Below are positions 51,305 through 60,523 of a stretch of DNA of 64,000 nt, piece by piece (within the stretch, counting starts at the first letter, position 1; every line of letters begins with the position of its first letter). Under the pieces are notes generated by a model, which did not search any database, was not told where the DNA came from, and was given only the letters and a program-made list of their open reading frames with translations. The DNA is from DASUAS01 sp963720765. Its GTDB lineage: Bacteria > Actinomycetota > Acidimicrobiia > IMCC26256 > DASPTH01. The translations under genes and the position numbers were made by a program. The stretch covers positions 1-64,000 of the forward strand of contig CAVRGS010000012.1 of the NCBI GenBank assembly GCA_963720765.1. The letters run 5' to 3'.

Positions 51305-52137
51305 TCCCCGCCGCGTTCTCGTACGCCCGCGCCGACTCGGTCGACGAAGCCGTCGCGCTCCTCGCCGAGCACGGCGACGAGGCCAAGCTGCTCGCCGGAG
51401 GCCACTCGTTGCTGCCGCTCATGAAATTGCGCCTGGCCACGCCGTCGGTGCTCGTCGACGTCGGTCGGCTCACCGAGCTCTCGTTCGTGCGCGACGACGG
51501 CGACACCGTCGCCATCGGCGGCCTCACCCGCCACCACGACGTCGAGCACGACGCGGTGATCCGCCAGCACGTCCCGCTGCTCGCGGCCGCGGCCGGCGAG
51601 GTGGGTGACCCCCAGGTGCGCCACCGGGGCACGCTCGGCGGATCGCTGGCGCACGGCGATCCCGCGTCCGACCTCCCCGCGGTCGTGCTCGCGCTGCGCG
51701 GCAGCATCGTGGTGCGGGGGAGCGGTGGTGAGCGGACGATCGCCGCCGACGACTTCTTCCACGGGTTCCTCGAGACCGCGCTCGCACACGACGAGGTGAT
51801 CACCGAGGTACGGGTGCCCAAGACCGGCGACGCCGGCTGGGCGTTCGAGAAGTTCAACCGGCGGGCCCAGGACTGGGCCATCGTCGGGGTCGCGGCAGTG
51901 GGCGGTGACCAGCCCGGTGTTGCACTGGTCAACATGGCCGACAGGCCGGTGCGCGCGAGCGCGGTCGAAGCCGCGTTGCTGAGCGGAGCGTCGGCTGCCG
52001 ACGCCGCCGCGCTCGCCGGTGACGACGGCGATCCACCGTCCGACCTGAACGCGTCGTCCGACTACCGCCGCCACCTCGCGCGCGTGCTCGTGGGCCGCGC
52101 GCTCGAGACCGTCCACAGCTCGGGAGCCACGAGATGA
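51301..52137 (+). CDS. coxM: molybdenum hydroxylase medium (FAD) subunit
   Basis: A 278-residue FAD-binding subunit. LLAGGHSLLPLMKLRLATPS and GTLGGSLAHGDPASDLPAV are the two FAD-contact motifs; the C-terminal CO_deh_flav_C domain has FEKFNRRAQDWAIVGVAA. GTG 51301 overlaps the coxS stop and the gene ends overlapping coxL (ATGA). Electrons from the Mo centre leave through this FAD to quinone or another acceptor. Confidence 0.95.
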   Translation: MIPAAFSYARADSVDEAVALLAEHGDEAKLLAGGHSLLPLMKLRLATPSVLVDVGRLTELSFVRDDGDTVAIGGLTRHHDVEHDAVIRQHVPLLAAAAGEVGDPQVRHRGTLGGSLAHGDPASDLPAVVLALRGSIVVRGSGGERTIAADDFFHGFLETALAHDEVITEVRVPKTGDAGWAFEKFNRRAQDWAIVGVAAVGGDQPGVALVNMADRPVRASAVEAALLSGASAADAAALAGDDGDPPSDLNASSDYRRHLARVLVGRALETVHSSGATR

Positions 52138-54551
52138 CCACCACCACATTCGGATCGGGCACGTTCGGGGCCGGTTCGCTCGTCGGTGTCCCTGTCCGCC
52201 GGGTCGAGGATCCCACGTTGCTGCGCGGCGAGGGCACCTACATCGACAACCTCGACCTCCCCGGCGCGCTGCACCTCGCGTTCGTGCGTTCGCCGATGGC
52301 ACACGCCGAGCTCACGGGGGTCGACGCGTCGGAGGCGCGCACGATGCCCGGCGTCGTGGCGGTGTACTCGGCGTCCGACCTCGACTTCCCTGATCACACC
52401 GGGATGATGCAGTTGCACCCGGCGGTGGTGCGTCCGGCGATCGCGCGCGACCGCGTGCGCTTCGTCGGCGACGCGGTCGCAGTGGTCGTTGCCGAGACGA
52501 AGGCCCAGGCCGTCGACGCCGCCGAGGCGGTGATCGTCGACTACGAGCCGCTTCCCGCGGCGACCGACATGGAGTCGGCGCTCGCGCCCGACGCGCCGCA
52601 TCCAGTTCAACGCCGTCGGATCCAACGTGCTCCTGGGTGCACGCGAGCCCGACGACTTCGACGCGCTGGCCGGCGCCGAGGTCGTGGTGCGCGGTCGGTT
52701 CGAGAACCAGCGTCTGGCCGTCGTGCCGATGGAGGGCGCGGCGGTCGCGGTGGTCCCGGGCGACGACGGCGCCGGCCACGAGCTGACCGTCTACCTCGCG
52801 TGCCAGATGCCGCACTCCAACCGCGCCGCGCTCGCCAACGGGTTCGGGATCGAGCCCGAGAAGGTGCGGCTGATCGCACCGCACGTCGGTGGTTCGTTCG
52901 GCGCCAAGCACTGGACGCCCGAGGGCATCGTCGCGGTGCGCGTCGCGCGCGAGCTCGGGCGACCGGTGAAGTGGGTCGAGACCCGCTCCGAGAACATGGT
53001 CGCCATGCCGCACGGTCGAGGGCAGGTGCAGTACCTCGAGATGGGTCTACGGCGCGACGGCACCATCACCGGGTTGCGTTGCCGAGTCGTCGGCGACGCC
53101 GGCGCGTACGGCGGCTTCGGCGGCATGCTCGCGTTCGGGCCCACCCGCATGATGTCGCAGGGCGTCTACCGCATCCCGAAGATCGGGTACGACTGCGCAG
53201 TCGCGCTCACCAACCTCGCGCCGATGGGTGCGTACCGCGGCGCAGGCCGTCCGGAAGCGGCGGCGATGCTCGAGCGCATCCTCGACATGGCGGCGGTCGA
53301 GCTCGGCATCGACCCGGTCGTGATCCGTCGCCGCAACTTCCTGCACCCTGACGAGTTCCCGTACTCGACCGTCACCGGCGTCACCTACGACGTCGGCGAC
53401 TACGACGCCGCGTTCACCGAGGCGTTGCGCATCGCCGGCTACGAGGAGCTGCGCGCCGAGCAGGCGGCGCGACGTGAGCGCGGCGACGTCAAGCAACTCG
53501 GCATCGGTCTCTGCGCATACGTCGAGATCACCGCAGGGGGAACCTCGAGCGAGTACGCCGAGGTCGAGGTGCACCCCGACGGAAGTGCAACGGTGAAGGC
53601 GGGCACGTCGGCGCACGGCCAGGGCCACGCCACCGCGTACTCGCAGCTCGTGACGGGCGAGCTCGGCATCCCGATCGATCGCATCGAGTTCGTGCAGTCC
53701 GACACCGCGCTGGTGCCGCGGGGTGGGGGCACCGGGGGTTCACGGTCGCTGCAGGTCGGTGGGAGCGCAGTGCTCGAGGCGGCGCGCGGGGTGCTCGAGC
53801 AAGCGCGCAGCCTCGCTGCCGAACTGCTCGAAGCCGCACCCGAAGACATCGTCCTCAACGGCGACGGCACGCTCGGCGTCGCCGGAGTACCTGCGAAGGC
53901 GATCACGTGGGCAGAGGTCGCGACCAAGGCGAGCGACGACGGCTCCCCGCTCGCGGTCGAGCACGACTTCGTGCAGTCCGGCGCGTCGTTCCCGTTCGGG
54001 GCCCACGTGTCGGTGGTCGAGGTCGACACCGAGACCGGCCGGGTCGTGCCCGATCCGCCACGTCGCCGTCGACGACTGCGGCCGCATCCTCAACCCGATG
54101 CTGGTCGACGGTCAGGTGCACGGTGGCCTGGCGTCCGGGCATCTCCCAGGCGCTGTGGGAGGAGATGGTCTACGACGAGGACGGCAACCCCCTCACGTCG
54201 ACGCTGGCCGAGTACGCGATCCCGAGCGCGGCCGAGTTCCCGCACTTCGAGGTGTCGCACACGGAGACGCCGTCCCCGCTCAATCCGCTGGGCGCCAAGG
54301 GCATCGGCGAGTCGGCCACGGTGGGCAGCACGCCCGCGGTGCAGAACGCGGTCGTCGACGCGCTCAGCCACCTCGGGGTGCGTCACATCGACATGCCGTG
54401 CACACCCGAGCGCGTGTGGCGCGCCATCGAGGACGCCAAGGCGGGCACGCTGGCCGACCCGTGGCGTGAGCCGCCCGCGGTGTTCGCCACCCTCAACGTG
54501 CGCCCCCGCGGTGCGCCCACGCACAGCGAAGCGGACGACATCGACCTCTGA
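52134..54551 (+). CDS. coxL: molybdenum hydroxylase large (Mo) subunit, three frameshifts
   Basis: About 804 residues after removing three extra bases near 52600, 54055 and 54130. RVEDPTLLRGEGTYIDNLDLP begins the protein; HVGGSFGAKHWTPEG, the active-site loop AYRGAGRPEAAAMLERILD and HGQGHATAYSQL are Mo-binding blocks; VDDCGRILNPMLVDGQVHGG and LNPLGAKGIGESATVGSTPA complete it. AYRGAGR marks a form II (putative) CoxL; form I CO dehydrogenase has AYxCSFR. The substrate is therefore more likely an aldehyde, purine or N-heterocycle. No coxG or coxDEF maturation genes are seen here. Confidence 0.93.
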
Positions 54552-54593
54552 GCCGCCCCTCGCCCGACGTACATGGCGTCGAAGCTGACGGCG

Positions 54594-56441
54594 TTATTCC
54601 GCCGAACTGAGCCAGACGCGTGGTGTCGTTCGTGGAGGGCGGCGACGAGCAAGGGCACGGCGTCGTGCCAGTCGGCGGCGATGCCGATGTCGGCGACGCC
54701 GAACACCAGCGCGTCGGGATCGGGGTTGATCGCGAGCACGGTGCCCGCGGCGCGCACGCCGACCATGTGGTTGAACTTGCCGCTGGCGCCGATCGACACG
54801 AACAGGCGCGGCGCGATGCTGCGGCCGGTGATACCGATCTGGCGGGCGCGGGGGAGCCACCCGGCGTCGGTGACCTTGCGGGTGGCGCCGAGCTCGGCGC
54901 GCAGCGCCTCGAGCAACGGCGCGAGGTCGTCGTACTCGGATGGGTCGACACCGCGGCCCACTCCGACGACCGCGTGCGCGGTGGCCAGGGTGTCGAGGTC
55001 GTCGTCGCGAGTGCGGGCGAGGACGCGCACCCGCTCGCGCGTGCGTCGCGGCGAGCGTGGACAGCGCGGGTGACGATCCGTCGCGCGGCAACCGGGCCGG
55101 CAGCACCCCGACCCTCACCGTCACCATCTGCACCGGCGAGCTCGCTTCGACCGCGGCGACCAACTGGCCGCCGAACGCGGGCTTCCAGGCAACGAGACGT
55201 GCACGTGCGAGATCGACCTCGAGGCCGACGGCGTCGCCGGTGAGTCCGGCACCGGCGCGCGCGGCCGCGCGTGAGGCGACCTCGCGGCCCCACGCAGTGC
55301 TGGGCGCCAGCACCGCCCACGGTTGCGTGTCGACGACCCAGTCGCCGAGGGCGCGCGCGGCATCGTCCTCGACGGTCGTACCGTCGACGTGCACCACGGC
55401 GTCGGCGCCCCACACTCCGAGCCGAGCGGGCTCCTCGGACGCGAATGTGACGGCCACGGCGTGACCGTCGATCTCCGCCGCGACCAGCGCGGCGGCGCCG
55501 AGCAACTCGCGCGTGTCGAGCGGACGGTCGGGCTCGACCACGACCGCAACCGCGGGGCCCGCCGCGGGGCGGGCCGGCGGCACCACGTCGGCGACCGCGT
55601 CGAGCGCCGACTCGTGTTCGAGCGCGCCACGCGACTCGAGCAAGTGGATGGCGGCGCCGACCTGCTCGGCGATCGAGCCGCTCATCACCGCGCACTGCCG
55701 CGTCACCTCGTGCACGCGCACTGCGCCCACCGAGGTCGGGCTGCCGGCCTGTCCCCAGGGGCCGGCGCCGAGCTCGTCGGCGCGCACCGTGCGGAGCATC
55801 GAGGCCGGCACCGCCGCTCGCTCCGGCGGGTCGACCTTGCACGGGTCGATGAGGCGTTCCGCCGTCGACAGCACTGCCGGCAGGTTGGTCTCGGCCTGGA
55901 GCCAGCCGTCGTCGTGCTCGCAGCGGGCGTGCACGACGCGGGTCGCGGCGTCGACGTTGAGGTGACGGATGCCGGTGAGGAAGGGGAGGTCGAGCAGCTC
56001 GGCGAGCTCGGGGCCGACCTGGCCGGTGTCGGCGTCCACCGAGTTGCGACCGACGAGGACGAGGTCGAACGAGCCGACGTGTTCGAGCGCGGCGGCGAGC
56101 GCCCGTGCCGTGGCCAGCGTGTCGGAGCCGGCGAACGCGGGGTCGGACACGAGCACGCCGTCGGCGGTGACGTCGCGTTCGATCGCCCACGCCAGCGCCT
56201 CGCGCAGCACGTCCTCGGCCGAGGGCGGTCCGAGGGTCACGAAGGTCACGGCGTGGTCAGAGCCGTGGTCGCCGGCGCGGTCAGCGGCGAGCGTCTGCGC
56301 GAGCTCGACCGCCTGCGCGACCGCACGCCGGCAGTATGGGTTCATCTCGAGGTCGAGGCCGTCGCGCTTCAGCCGCCCGTCGGGGCCGAGCTCCATCTCC
56401 TCGAACGCCGGGATCTGCTTGATCAGGGCTGCGATGCGCAC
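54594..56441 (-). CDS. fused electron-transfer flavoprotein (beta-alpha), frameshifted
   Basis: An EtfB-EtfA fusion. Residues 1-~230 are the beta part (RIAALIKQIPAFEEMELG, RNSVDADTGQVGPELAELLD). Residues ~300-~470 are the alpha N-terminal domain (DGHAVAVTFASEEPARLG, AWGREVASRAAARAGAGLTG). The FAD domain continues in another frame from ~55040 (one extra base): GVGRGVDPSEYDDLAP, ITGRSIAPRLFVSIGASGKF and NHMVGVRAAGTVLAINPDPD. That frame stays open to 54383, beyond the coxL stop, so the true end is unsure; 54594 is the stop of the starting frame. It would collect electrons from the acyl-CoA dehydrogenases here. Confidence 0.85.
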   Translation of the reverse strand: MRIAALIKQIPAFEEMELGPDGRLKRDGLDLEMNPYCRRAVAQAVELAQTLAADRAGDHGSDHAVTFVTLGPPSAEDVLREALAWAIERDVTADGVLVSDPAFAGSDTLATARALAAALEHVGSFDLVLVGRNSVDADTGQVGPELAELLDLPFLTGIRHLNVDAATRVVHARCEHDDGWLQAETNLPAVLSTAERLIDPCKVDPPERAAVPASMLRTVRADELGAGPWGQAGSPTSVGAVRVHEVTRQCAVMSGSIAEQVGAAIHLLESRGALEHESALDAVADVVPPARPAAGPAVAVVVEPDRPLDTRELLGAAALVAAEIDGHAVAVTFASEEPARLGVWGADAVVHVDGTTVEDDAARALGDWVVDTQPWAVLAPSTAWGREVASRAAARAGAGLTGDAVGLEVDLARARLVAWKPAFGGQLVAAVEASSPVQMVTVRVGVLPARLPRDGSSPALSTLAATHARAGARPRPHSRRRPRHPGHRARGRRSGPRCRPIRVRRPRAVARGAARRARRHPQGHRRRVAPPRPPDRYHRPQHRAAPVRVDRRQRQVQPHGRRARRGHRARDQPRSRRAGVRRRRHRHRRRLARRRALARRRPPRTTPRVWLSSAE

Positions 56442-56464
56442 CGCCGCACGCTACCGAATTCCCG

Positions 56465-56510
56465 TTTCGGCGTGGTTCGTGTGCCATGACGGCACAGCAA
56501 CCACGCCAAA
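56465..56510. terminator. long hairpin between P450 and ETF genes
   Basis: TTTCGGCGTGGTTCGTGTGC, one base short of the full arm (56465-56485), pairs with GGCACAGCAACCACGCCAAA (56491-56510) around ATGAC, with one bulge and a two-base mismatch. It follows the P450 stop in the sense of neither gene strictly, lying 5' of the P450 end on the plus strand, i.e. just after the P450 and before the ETF start in transcription. It probably ends the P450 transcript. Confidence 0.7.
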
Positions 56511-56513
56511 TGG

Positions 56514-57743
56514 TCAGGAGTCGACCCGGGGACCCGGCGTGTACTCGACGGCCATGTGCTTCACGCCGCCGATGAAGTTGGAGCGCAGCACCTCGGGTTC
56601 GGCGACGAGGTGCATGTCGGGGATGCGCGACAGCACCTCCTCGAAGATGATGCGCAGCTCCATGCGGGCGAGGTTCGCGCCCAGGCAGAAGTGGTGCCCG
56701 CCACCACCGAACGCGACCTGTTCCGACGGCTCGCGCGTGACGTCGAAGCGGAACGGGTCGTCGAACACGGCTTCGTCGCGGTTGGCCGAGATGTACCACA
56801 TCACGACCTTGTCGCCCGCGGCGATCTCTCGGCCCTGGAGCTCGGTCGCCGCGGTGGCCGTGCGACGGAAGTGGTACACGGGCGACGCCCAGCGCAGGAT
56901 CTCCTCGACCGCGGGGTTGAGTGCGGTGTCGAGGTTGTCGCGGAGGTACGCGTACTGCTCGGGATGCTCCATGAGCGCCCACATGCCCCACGCGGTGGTG
57001 TTGCGGGTCGTCTCGTTCCCGGCCACCGCGAGCAGCAGCATGAACATGTCGAACTCGAGCTCGCTCAGCTGGTCGCCGTCGATCTCGGCGTTGATGAGCT
57101 TGGTGACGATGTCGTCACGCGGGTCGACGCGCCGCTCCTTGGCGAGGTTGTTGGCGTACTCGTAGAGCGCGGCCGACGCCGCGTGCGCGCCCTCGGCGCC
57201 ATCGAACGAGGGGTCGTCGGCGCCGATCATGTTGTTCGACCACTCGAAGAGCAGGCGGCGGTCTTCCTGCGGCACGCCCATGATCTCGGCGATCGCCTGC
57301 AGCGGCAGCTCCGACGCGAGGTCGACGACGAAGTCGCACTGGCCCTGCTCGATGATCTGGTCGACGATCAGGTGCGAGCGGTTGCGCAGGTACTGCTCGA
57401 TCATCCCGATCATGCGGGGCGTGAAGCCCTTGCTGACCAGGCGGCGGTAGCGCGTGTGCTTCGGCGGGTCGGTGTAGAGCATCATCAGCCCGCGGGTGTC
57501 GAAGCCGCCTTGCGCCTCGGGGTTCATGATCATCACGCCACCGACCTCCGACGAGTAGAGCTCGGAGTCGCGGCTGACGGTGAGGATGTCCTCGTGGCGG
57601 ACGACGTTCCAGAAGCCGGGCTCGCCCGGGTACTCGTGCCACGACACCGGATCCTCGGCGCGGAGGCGCTCGAACATCGCGTGGTGCTCGAGCCGCTGGA
57701 AGCGGTCGAGGTCGAGGAGATCGATCGTCGTGGCAGTCGTCAT
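56514..57743 (-). CDS. cytochrome P450, CYP125/CYP142-like
   Basis: A 409-residue P450. GGVMIMNPEAQGGFDTRG and MMLYTDPPKHTRYRRLVSKG are features of actinobacterial CYP124/125/142-type steroid or terpenoid hydroxylases. The I-helix is AGNETTRN, the K-helix EEILRWASP, and the heme loop FGGGGHHFCLGANLARMEL with the ligand Cys at residue 353. It would oxidise a terminal methyl of a branched chain. Start ATG 57743 (MTTATTIDLL) is supported by the spacing of the family N-terminus. It is followed by a hairpin and then the ETF gene. Confidence 0.92.
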   Translation of the reverse strand: MTTATTIDLLDLDRFQRLEHHAMFERLRAEDPVSWHEYPGEPGFWNVVRHEDILTVSRDSELYSSEVGGVMIMNPEAQGGFDTRGLMMLYTDPPKHTRYRRLVSKGFTPRMIGMIEQYLRNRSHLIVDQIIEQGQCDFVVDLASELPLQAIAEIMGVPQEDRRLLFEWSNNMIGADDPSFDGAEGAHAASAALYEYANNLAKERRVDPRDDIVTKLINAEIDGDQLSELEFDMFMLLLAVAGNETTRNTTAWGMWALMEHPEQYAYLRDNLDTALNPAVEEILRWASPVYHFRRTATAATELQGREIAAGDKVVMWYISANRDEAVFDDPFRFDVTREPSEQVAFGGGGHHFCLGANLARMELRIIFEEVLSRIPDMHLVAEPEVLRSNFIGGVKHMAVEYTPGPRVDS

Positions 57744-57783
57744 CGCGCCATTCTGACACCTCGTCAGATCGGCCGCGGCCGGG

Positions 57784-58950
57784 TCACCGGAGATGACGGA
57801 AGAACACCCGCAGCTCCTCCACGTAGAGCTCGGGAGTCTCGGCGGCGGGAAAGTGCAACCCGCGCTCGGGGACCGTCCACCGCTGCACGTCGTAGATGGC
57901 CTCGGCCCGTGATCGCGGAGGAGGTCCGATGTTCGGGGTGGCACCGTCGACCGCACGCTCGAGGAGGAAGCCGGCGGGCGGTTGTACGCGTTCACCGGGC
58001 GCGAGTCCGACCGGATGACGGCGGCTCTCGAAGTAGAGGCGGTTGGCGCTGTTGATGGTCCCGGTGAACCAGTAGATGGCGATCGTCGTGAGCAGCTCGT
58101 CGCGCGTGAAGAGCTGCTGGACGTCGCCGTCGCAGTCGGACCAGCGTCGCCACTTCTCGACGATCCACGCGGCCAAGCCCGCGGGTGAGTCCATCAACCC
58201 GTACGCGAGCGACTGGGGCTTGGTGCCCTGGATCGTGCTGTACCCCGACTCTTCGGCGCGCCAGGCCTTGGCGCGCGCGGCGAACGCGAGGTCCTCCGCG
58301 GTGCGCTCGTAGTCGGGCGCGCGGAAGTTGAGCATCCCCATGTGGATGCCGGCGACGCGGTCGGGGTGGTCGAGGCCGAGCAGCGCGGTCACGTACGCGC
58401 CCCAGTCGCACCCGGCGGCGCCGAACCGTTCGTACCCGAGCTGGCGCATCAGCGCGGCGAACATCGTCGACATCACGCGCGGGGTCATGCCGCCTCGCGT
58501 CGGGATGTCGGAGAAGCCGTACCCCGGCAGCGAGGGCACGACCACGTGGAACGCGTCGGCAGGGTCGTCACCGAACGCGCCGGGGTTCGCGAGCCGCATG
58601 ACAACGTCGTGGTACTCGTAGTGCGTGCTCGGCCACCCGTGACTCAGCACCAGCGGCAGGGGCGCGGGCCCGACGCCTGGCTGGTGCACGAAGTGCAGAC
58701 CGAAGTCCTTGAAACCGGGCGCGTCGACCGTGGTGCGGAACTGCGGGAGCGTGTTGAGCAACTGCTCGCGCTCGCGCCAGCGGAAGCCGTCGGCCCAGTA
58801 CGCGACGAGCTCCTGCAGGTAGCCGAGCGGGGTGCCGTAGTCCCAGCCCGCGTCGTCGACCTCGTCGGGCCAGCGGGTGCGCGCGATCGCGGCGTGCAGC
58901 GCGTCCAGGTCGGCGTCGGGCACCGCGATGCGGAACGGGGTGACGGCCAT
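57784..58950 (-). CDS. epoxide hydrolase, EHN/alpha-beta hydrolase
   Basis: A 388-residue protein. The N-terminal EHN domain (FRIAVPDADLDALHAAIART) is followed by the hydrolase core: oxyanion motif SHGWPSTHYEY, nucleophile Asp182 in AAGCDWGAYVTAL, and a lid Tyr in AIYWFTGTINSANRLYF. The C-terminal His lies in RGLHFPAAETPE. It opens epoxides to diols by an ester intermediate in the cytoplasm. The ATG lies three bases after the upstream crotonase stop, so it shares that operon. Confidence 0.92.
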   Translation of the reverse strand: MAVTPFRIAVPDADLDALHAAIARTRWPDEVDDAGWDYGTPLGYLQELVAYWADGFRWREREQLLNTLPQFRTTVDAPGFKDFGLHFVHQPGVGPAPLPLVLSHGWPSTHYEYHDVVMRLANPGAFGDDPADAFHVVVPSLPGYGFSDIPTRGGMTPRVMSTMFAALMRQLGYERFGAAGCDWGAYVTALLGLDHPDRVAGIHMGMLNFRAPDYERTAEDLAFAARAKAWRAEESGYSTIQGTKPQSLAYGLMDSPAGLAAWIVEKWRRWSDCDGDVQQLFTRDELLTTIAIYWFTGTINSANRLYFESRRHPVGLAPGERVQPPAGFLLERAVDGATPNIGPPPRSRAEAIYDVQRWTVPERGLHFPAAETPELYVEELRVFFRHLR

Positions 58951-58953
58951 CGG

Positions 58954-59742
58954 TCAGCCCTGCTGCGAGCGGCCGCGTGCCATGACCGCGTCGCGCCGCT
59001 TGGCGACTTCGTCGGCGACCCCGCTCTGCGACGCCAACCACTCCTGGGAACGGCGCAGCTCGATGCGACGGGTCGCGAAGTCGGTCGTGCGCTCCTCCTC
59101 GCGGTAGGTCGCCAGCACATTGCGAACGCCGGCCGAGTCGTTCGACGCGATGTCGAGCGCGAGCTGCCGCGTGAACGGCAGCAGCTCGTCGTGGGGCACG
59201 ACGTGGTTCACGAGGCCCCACACGAGCGCGGTGGGCGCGTCGAGGAAGTTGCCGGTGACGCTCATCTCGCGCGCCCGTCGGTGTCCGATCGCTTCGGCGA
59301 GCAACACGGTGAGGCCCCACCCGGGCATGATCCCGACGCGCGCGTGGGTGTCGGCGAAGCGGGCGCGCTCCGACGCGACGAGGAAGTCGCACGTGAGCGC
59401 AACCTCGAACCCGCCGGTCACCGCGGCGCCGTTGATCGCACCGAGCACCGGCTTCGTGGTCTCGGGGAACGGACGGATCAGCTCGTCGTCGTCGCTGGCG
59501 ACGACGTGACGGACCTCGGAGTCGTTGCTCAGGCTCTTGAGGTCGACGCCCGCACAGAACGCGGGATCGGCACCGGTGAGCACGATGGCGTCGACGTCGT
59601 CGCGCGCGTCGCACGCCGCGATCGCCGCCGGGAGCGCGGCGGTGAGCGCGGGGTTCAACGCGTTGCGCGCCTCGGGGCGATTGAGGGTGACGACCGCGAC
59701 GTGGTCGCGCACGTCGATCAGGATCACGTCGTCGTCGGTCAC
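58954..59742 (-). CDS. enoyl-CoA hydratase/isomerase-family protein
   Basis: A 262-residue crotonase. AVVTLNRPEARNALNPAL, AFCAGVDLKSLS, AAVTGGFEVALTCDFLVASE (first Glu kept as FEVAL) and DTHARVGIMPGWGLTVLLAEA (second Glu replaced by Ala in HARVG). Loss of one Glu suggests a different crotonase reaction. GTG 59740-59742 is the start (MTDDDVILID). It ends three bases before the epoxide hydrolase, and five bases separate it from another crotonase upstream. Confidence 0.88.
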   Translation of the reverse strand: MTDDDVILIDVRDHVAVVTLNRPEARNALNPALTAALPAAIAACDARDDVDAIVLTGADPAFCAGVDLKSLSNDSEVRHVVASDDDELIRPFPETTKPVLGAINGAAVTGGFEVALTCDFLVASERARFADTHARVGIMPGWGLTVLLAEAIGHRRAREMSVTGNFLDAPTALVWGLVNHVVPHDELLPFTRQLALDIASNDSAGVRNVLATYREEERTTDFATRRIELRRSQEWLASQSGVADEVAKRRDAVMARGRSQQG

Positions 59743-59746
59743 GTTT

Positions 59747-60505
59747 CTACCTTCCCGTCCATCGGGGCTCGCGCTTGTCGAAGAACGCGGCCATGCCTTC
59801 CCAGATGTCGTCGCTGGCCCGGATGGCGTCGGTGGCGGTGGCCGTCGCCGCCCAACCGAGCTCGTCGCGTTCGGCAACTGTGCGCTCGAGTGCGCGCAGG
59901 CTGGCGCGAGCGCCCACCGGTCCGACCGCGCAGATGCGCGCCGCCAGCGCCAACGCACCTGCCACCGCTCCACCGGGTTCGGTGACCTCGTTGACCAACC
60001 CGAGCGAGTAGGCGCGCTCGGGGGAGAGGCGTTCGCCGGTGAGGAGCATCTCCTTGGCCACGTTCAGCGGCAGCGCTCGGGGCGTGCGGAACAGCCCGCC
60101 GCACGTGGGGACGAGGCCGCGCTTCACCTCGGGGAGTCCGAACGACGCCGTGCTCGCCGCCACCACCAGGTCGCACGACAACACGATCTCGAACCCGCCG
60201 CCCAGGGCCGGGCCCTCGACCGCGGCGATCAGCGGCTTCTCCCGTTCGCGCCGGATGACGCCGTACTCGCCGCCGCGTTCGGTGCGCGCGCTGCCGTCGC
60301 GCGAGCTGGCGAGGTCACTGCCCGCCGAGAACACGGTCGCAGTCCCCGTGACGATCCCCACCCACAGCTCGGGGTCGTCCTCGAGTCGGTCGAGCGCGGC
60401 GCCGACGCCGTCGGCGACCGCTTGGTCGATCGCGTTGCGCTTCTCCTCGCGCTCGATGCGCACGACCAGCACGCGCTCGTGGTGCTCGGTGACGACAACC
60501 CCCAT
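59747..60505 (-). CDS. enoyl-CoA hydratase
   Basis: A 252-residue crotonase with both catalytic glutamates: GPALGGGFEIVLSCDLVVA (first) and FGLPEVKRGLVPTCGGLFR (second). SAGSDLASSRDG is the oxyanion turn and the C-terminus DKREPRWTGR is normal. It should hydrate 2-enoyl-CoAs. ATG 60505 has no strong ribosome-binding site. Tight spacing to the next crotonase places it in one operon with the epoxide hydrolase, and 18 bases separate it from the alcohol dehydrogenase upstream. Confidence 0.92.
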   Translation of the reverse strand: MGVVVTEHHERVLVVRIEREEKRNAIDQAVADGVGAALDRLEDDPELWVGIVTGTATVFSAGSDLASSRDGSARTERGGEYGVIRREREKPLIAAVEGPALGGGFEIVLSCDLVVAASTASFGLPEVKRGLVPTCGGLFRTPRALPLNVAKEMLLTGERLSPERAYSLGLVNEVTEPGGAVAGALALAARICAVGPVGARASLRALERTVAERDELGWAATATATDAIRASDDIWEGMAAFFDKREPRWTGR

Positions 60506-60523
60506 GTGCGGGAGTGTACGAAC

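Noticed and set aside
50795..54551. Aerobic CO oxidation
   Set aside because: The active-site loop is AYRGAGR (form II) and the gene order is S-M-L, so CO dehydrogenase activity is not claimed.
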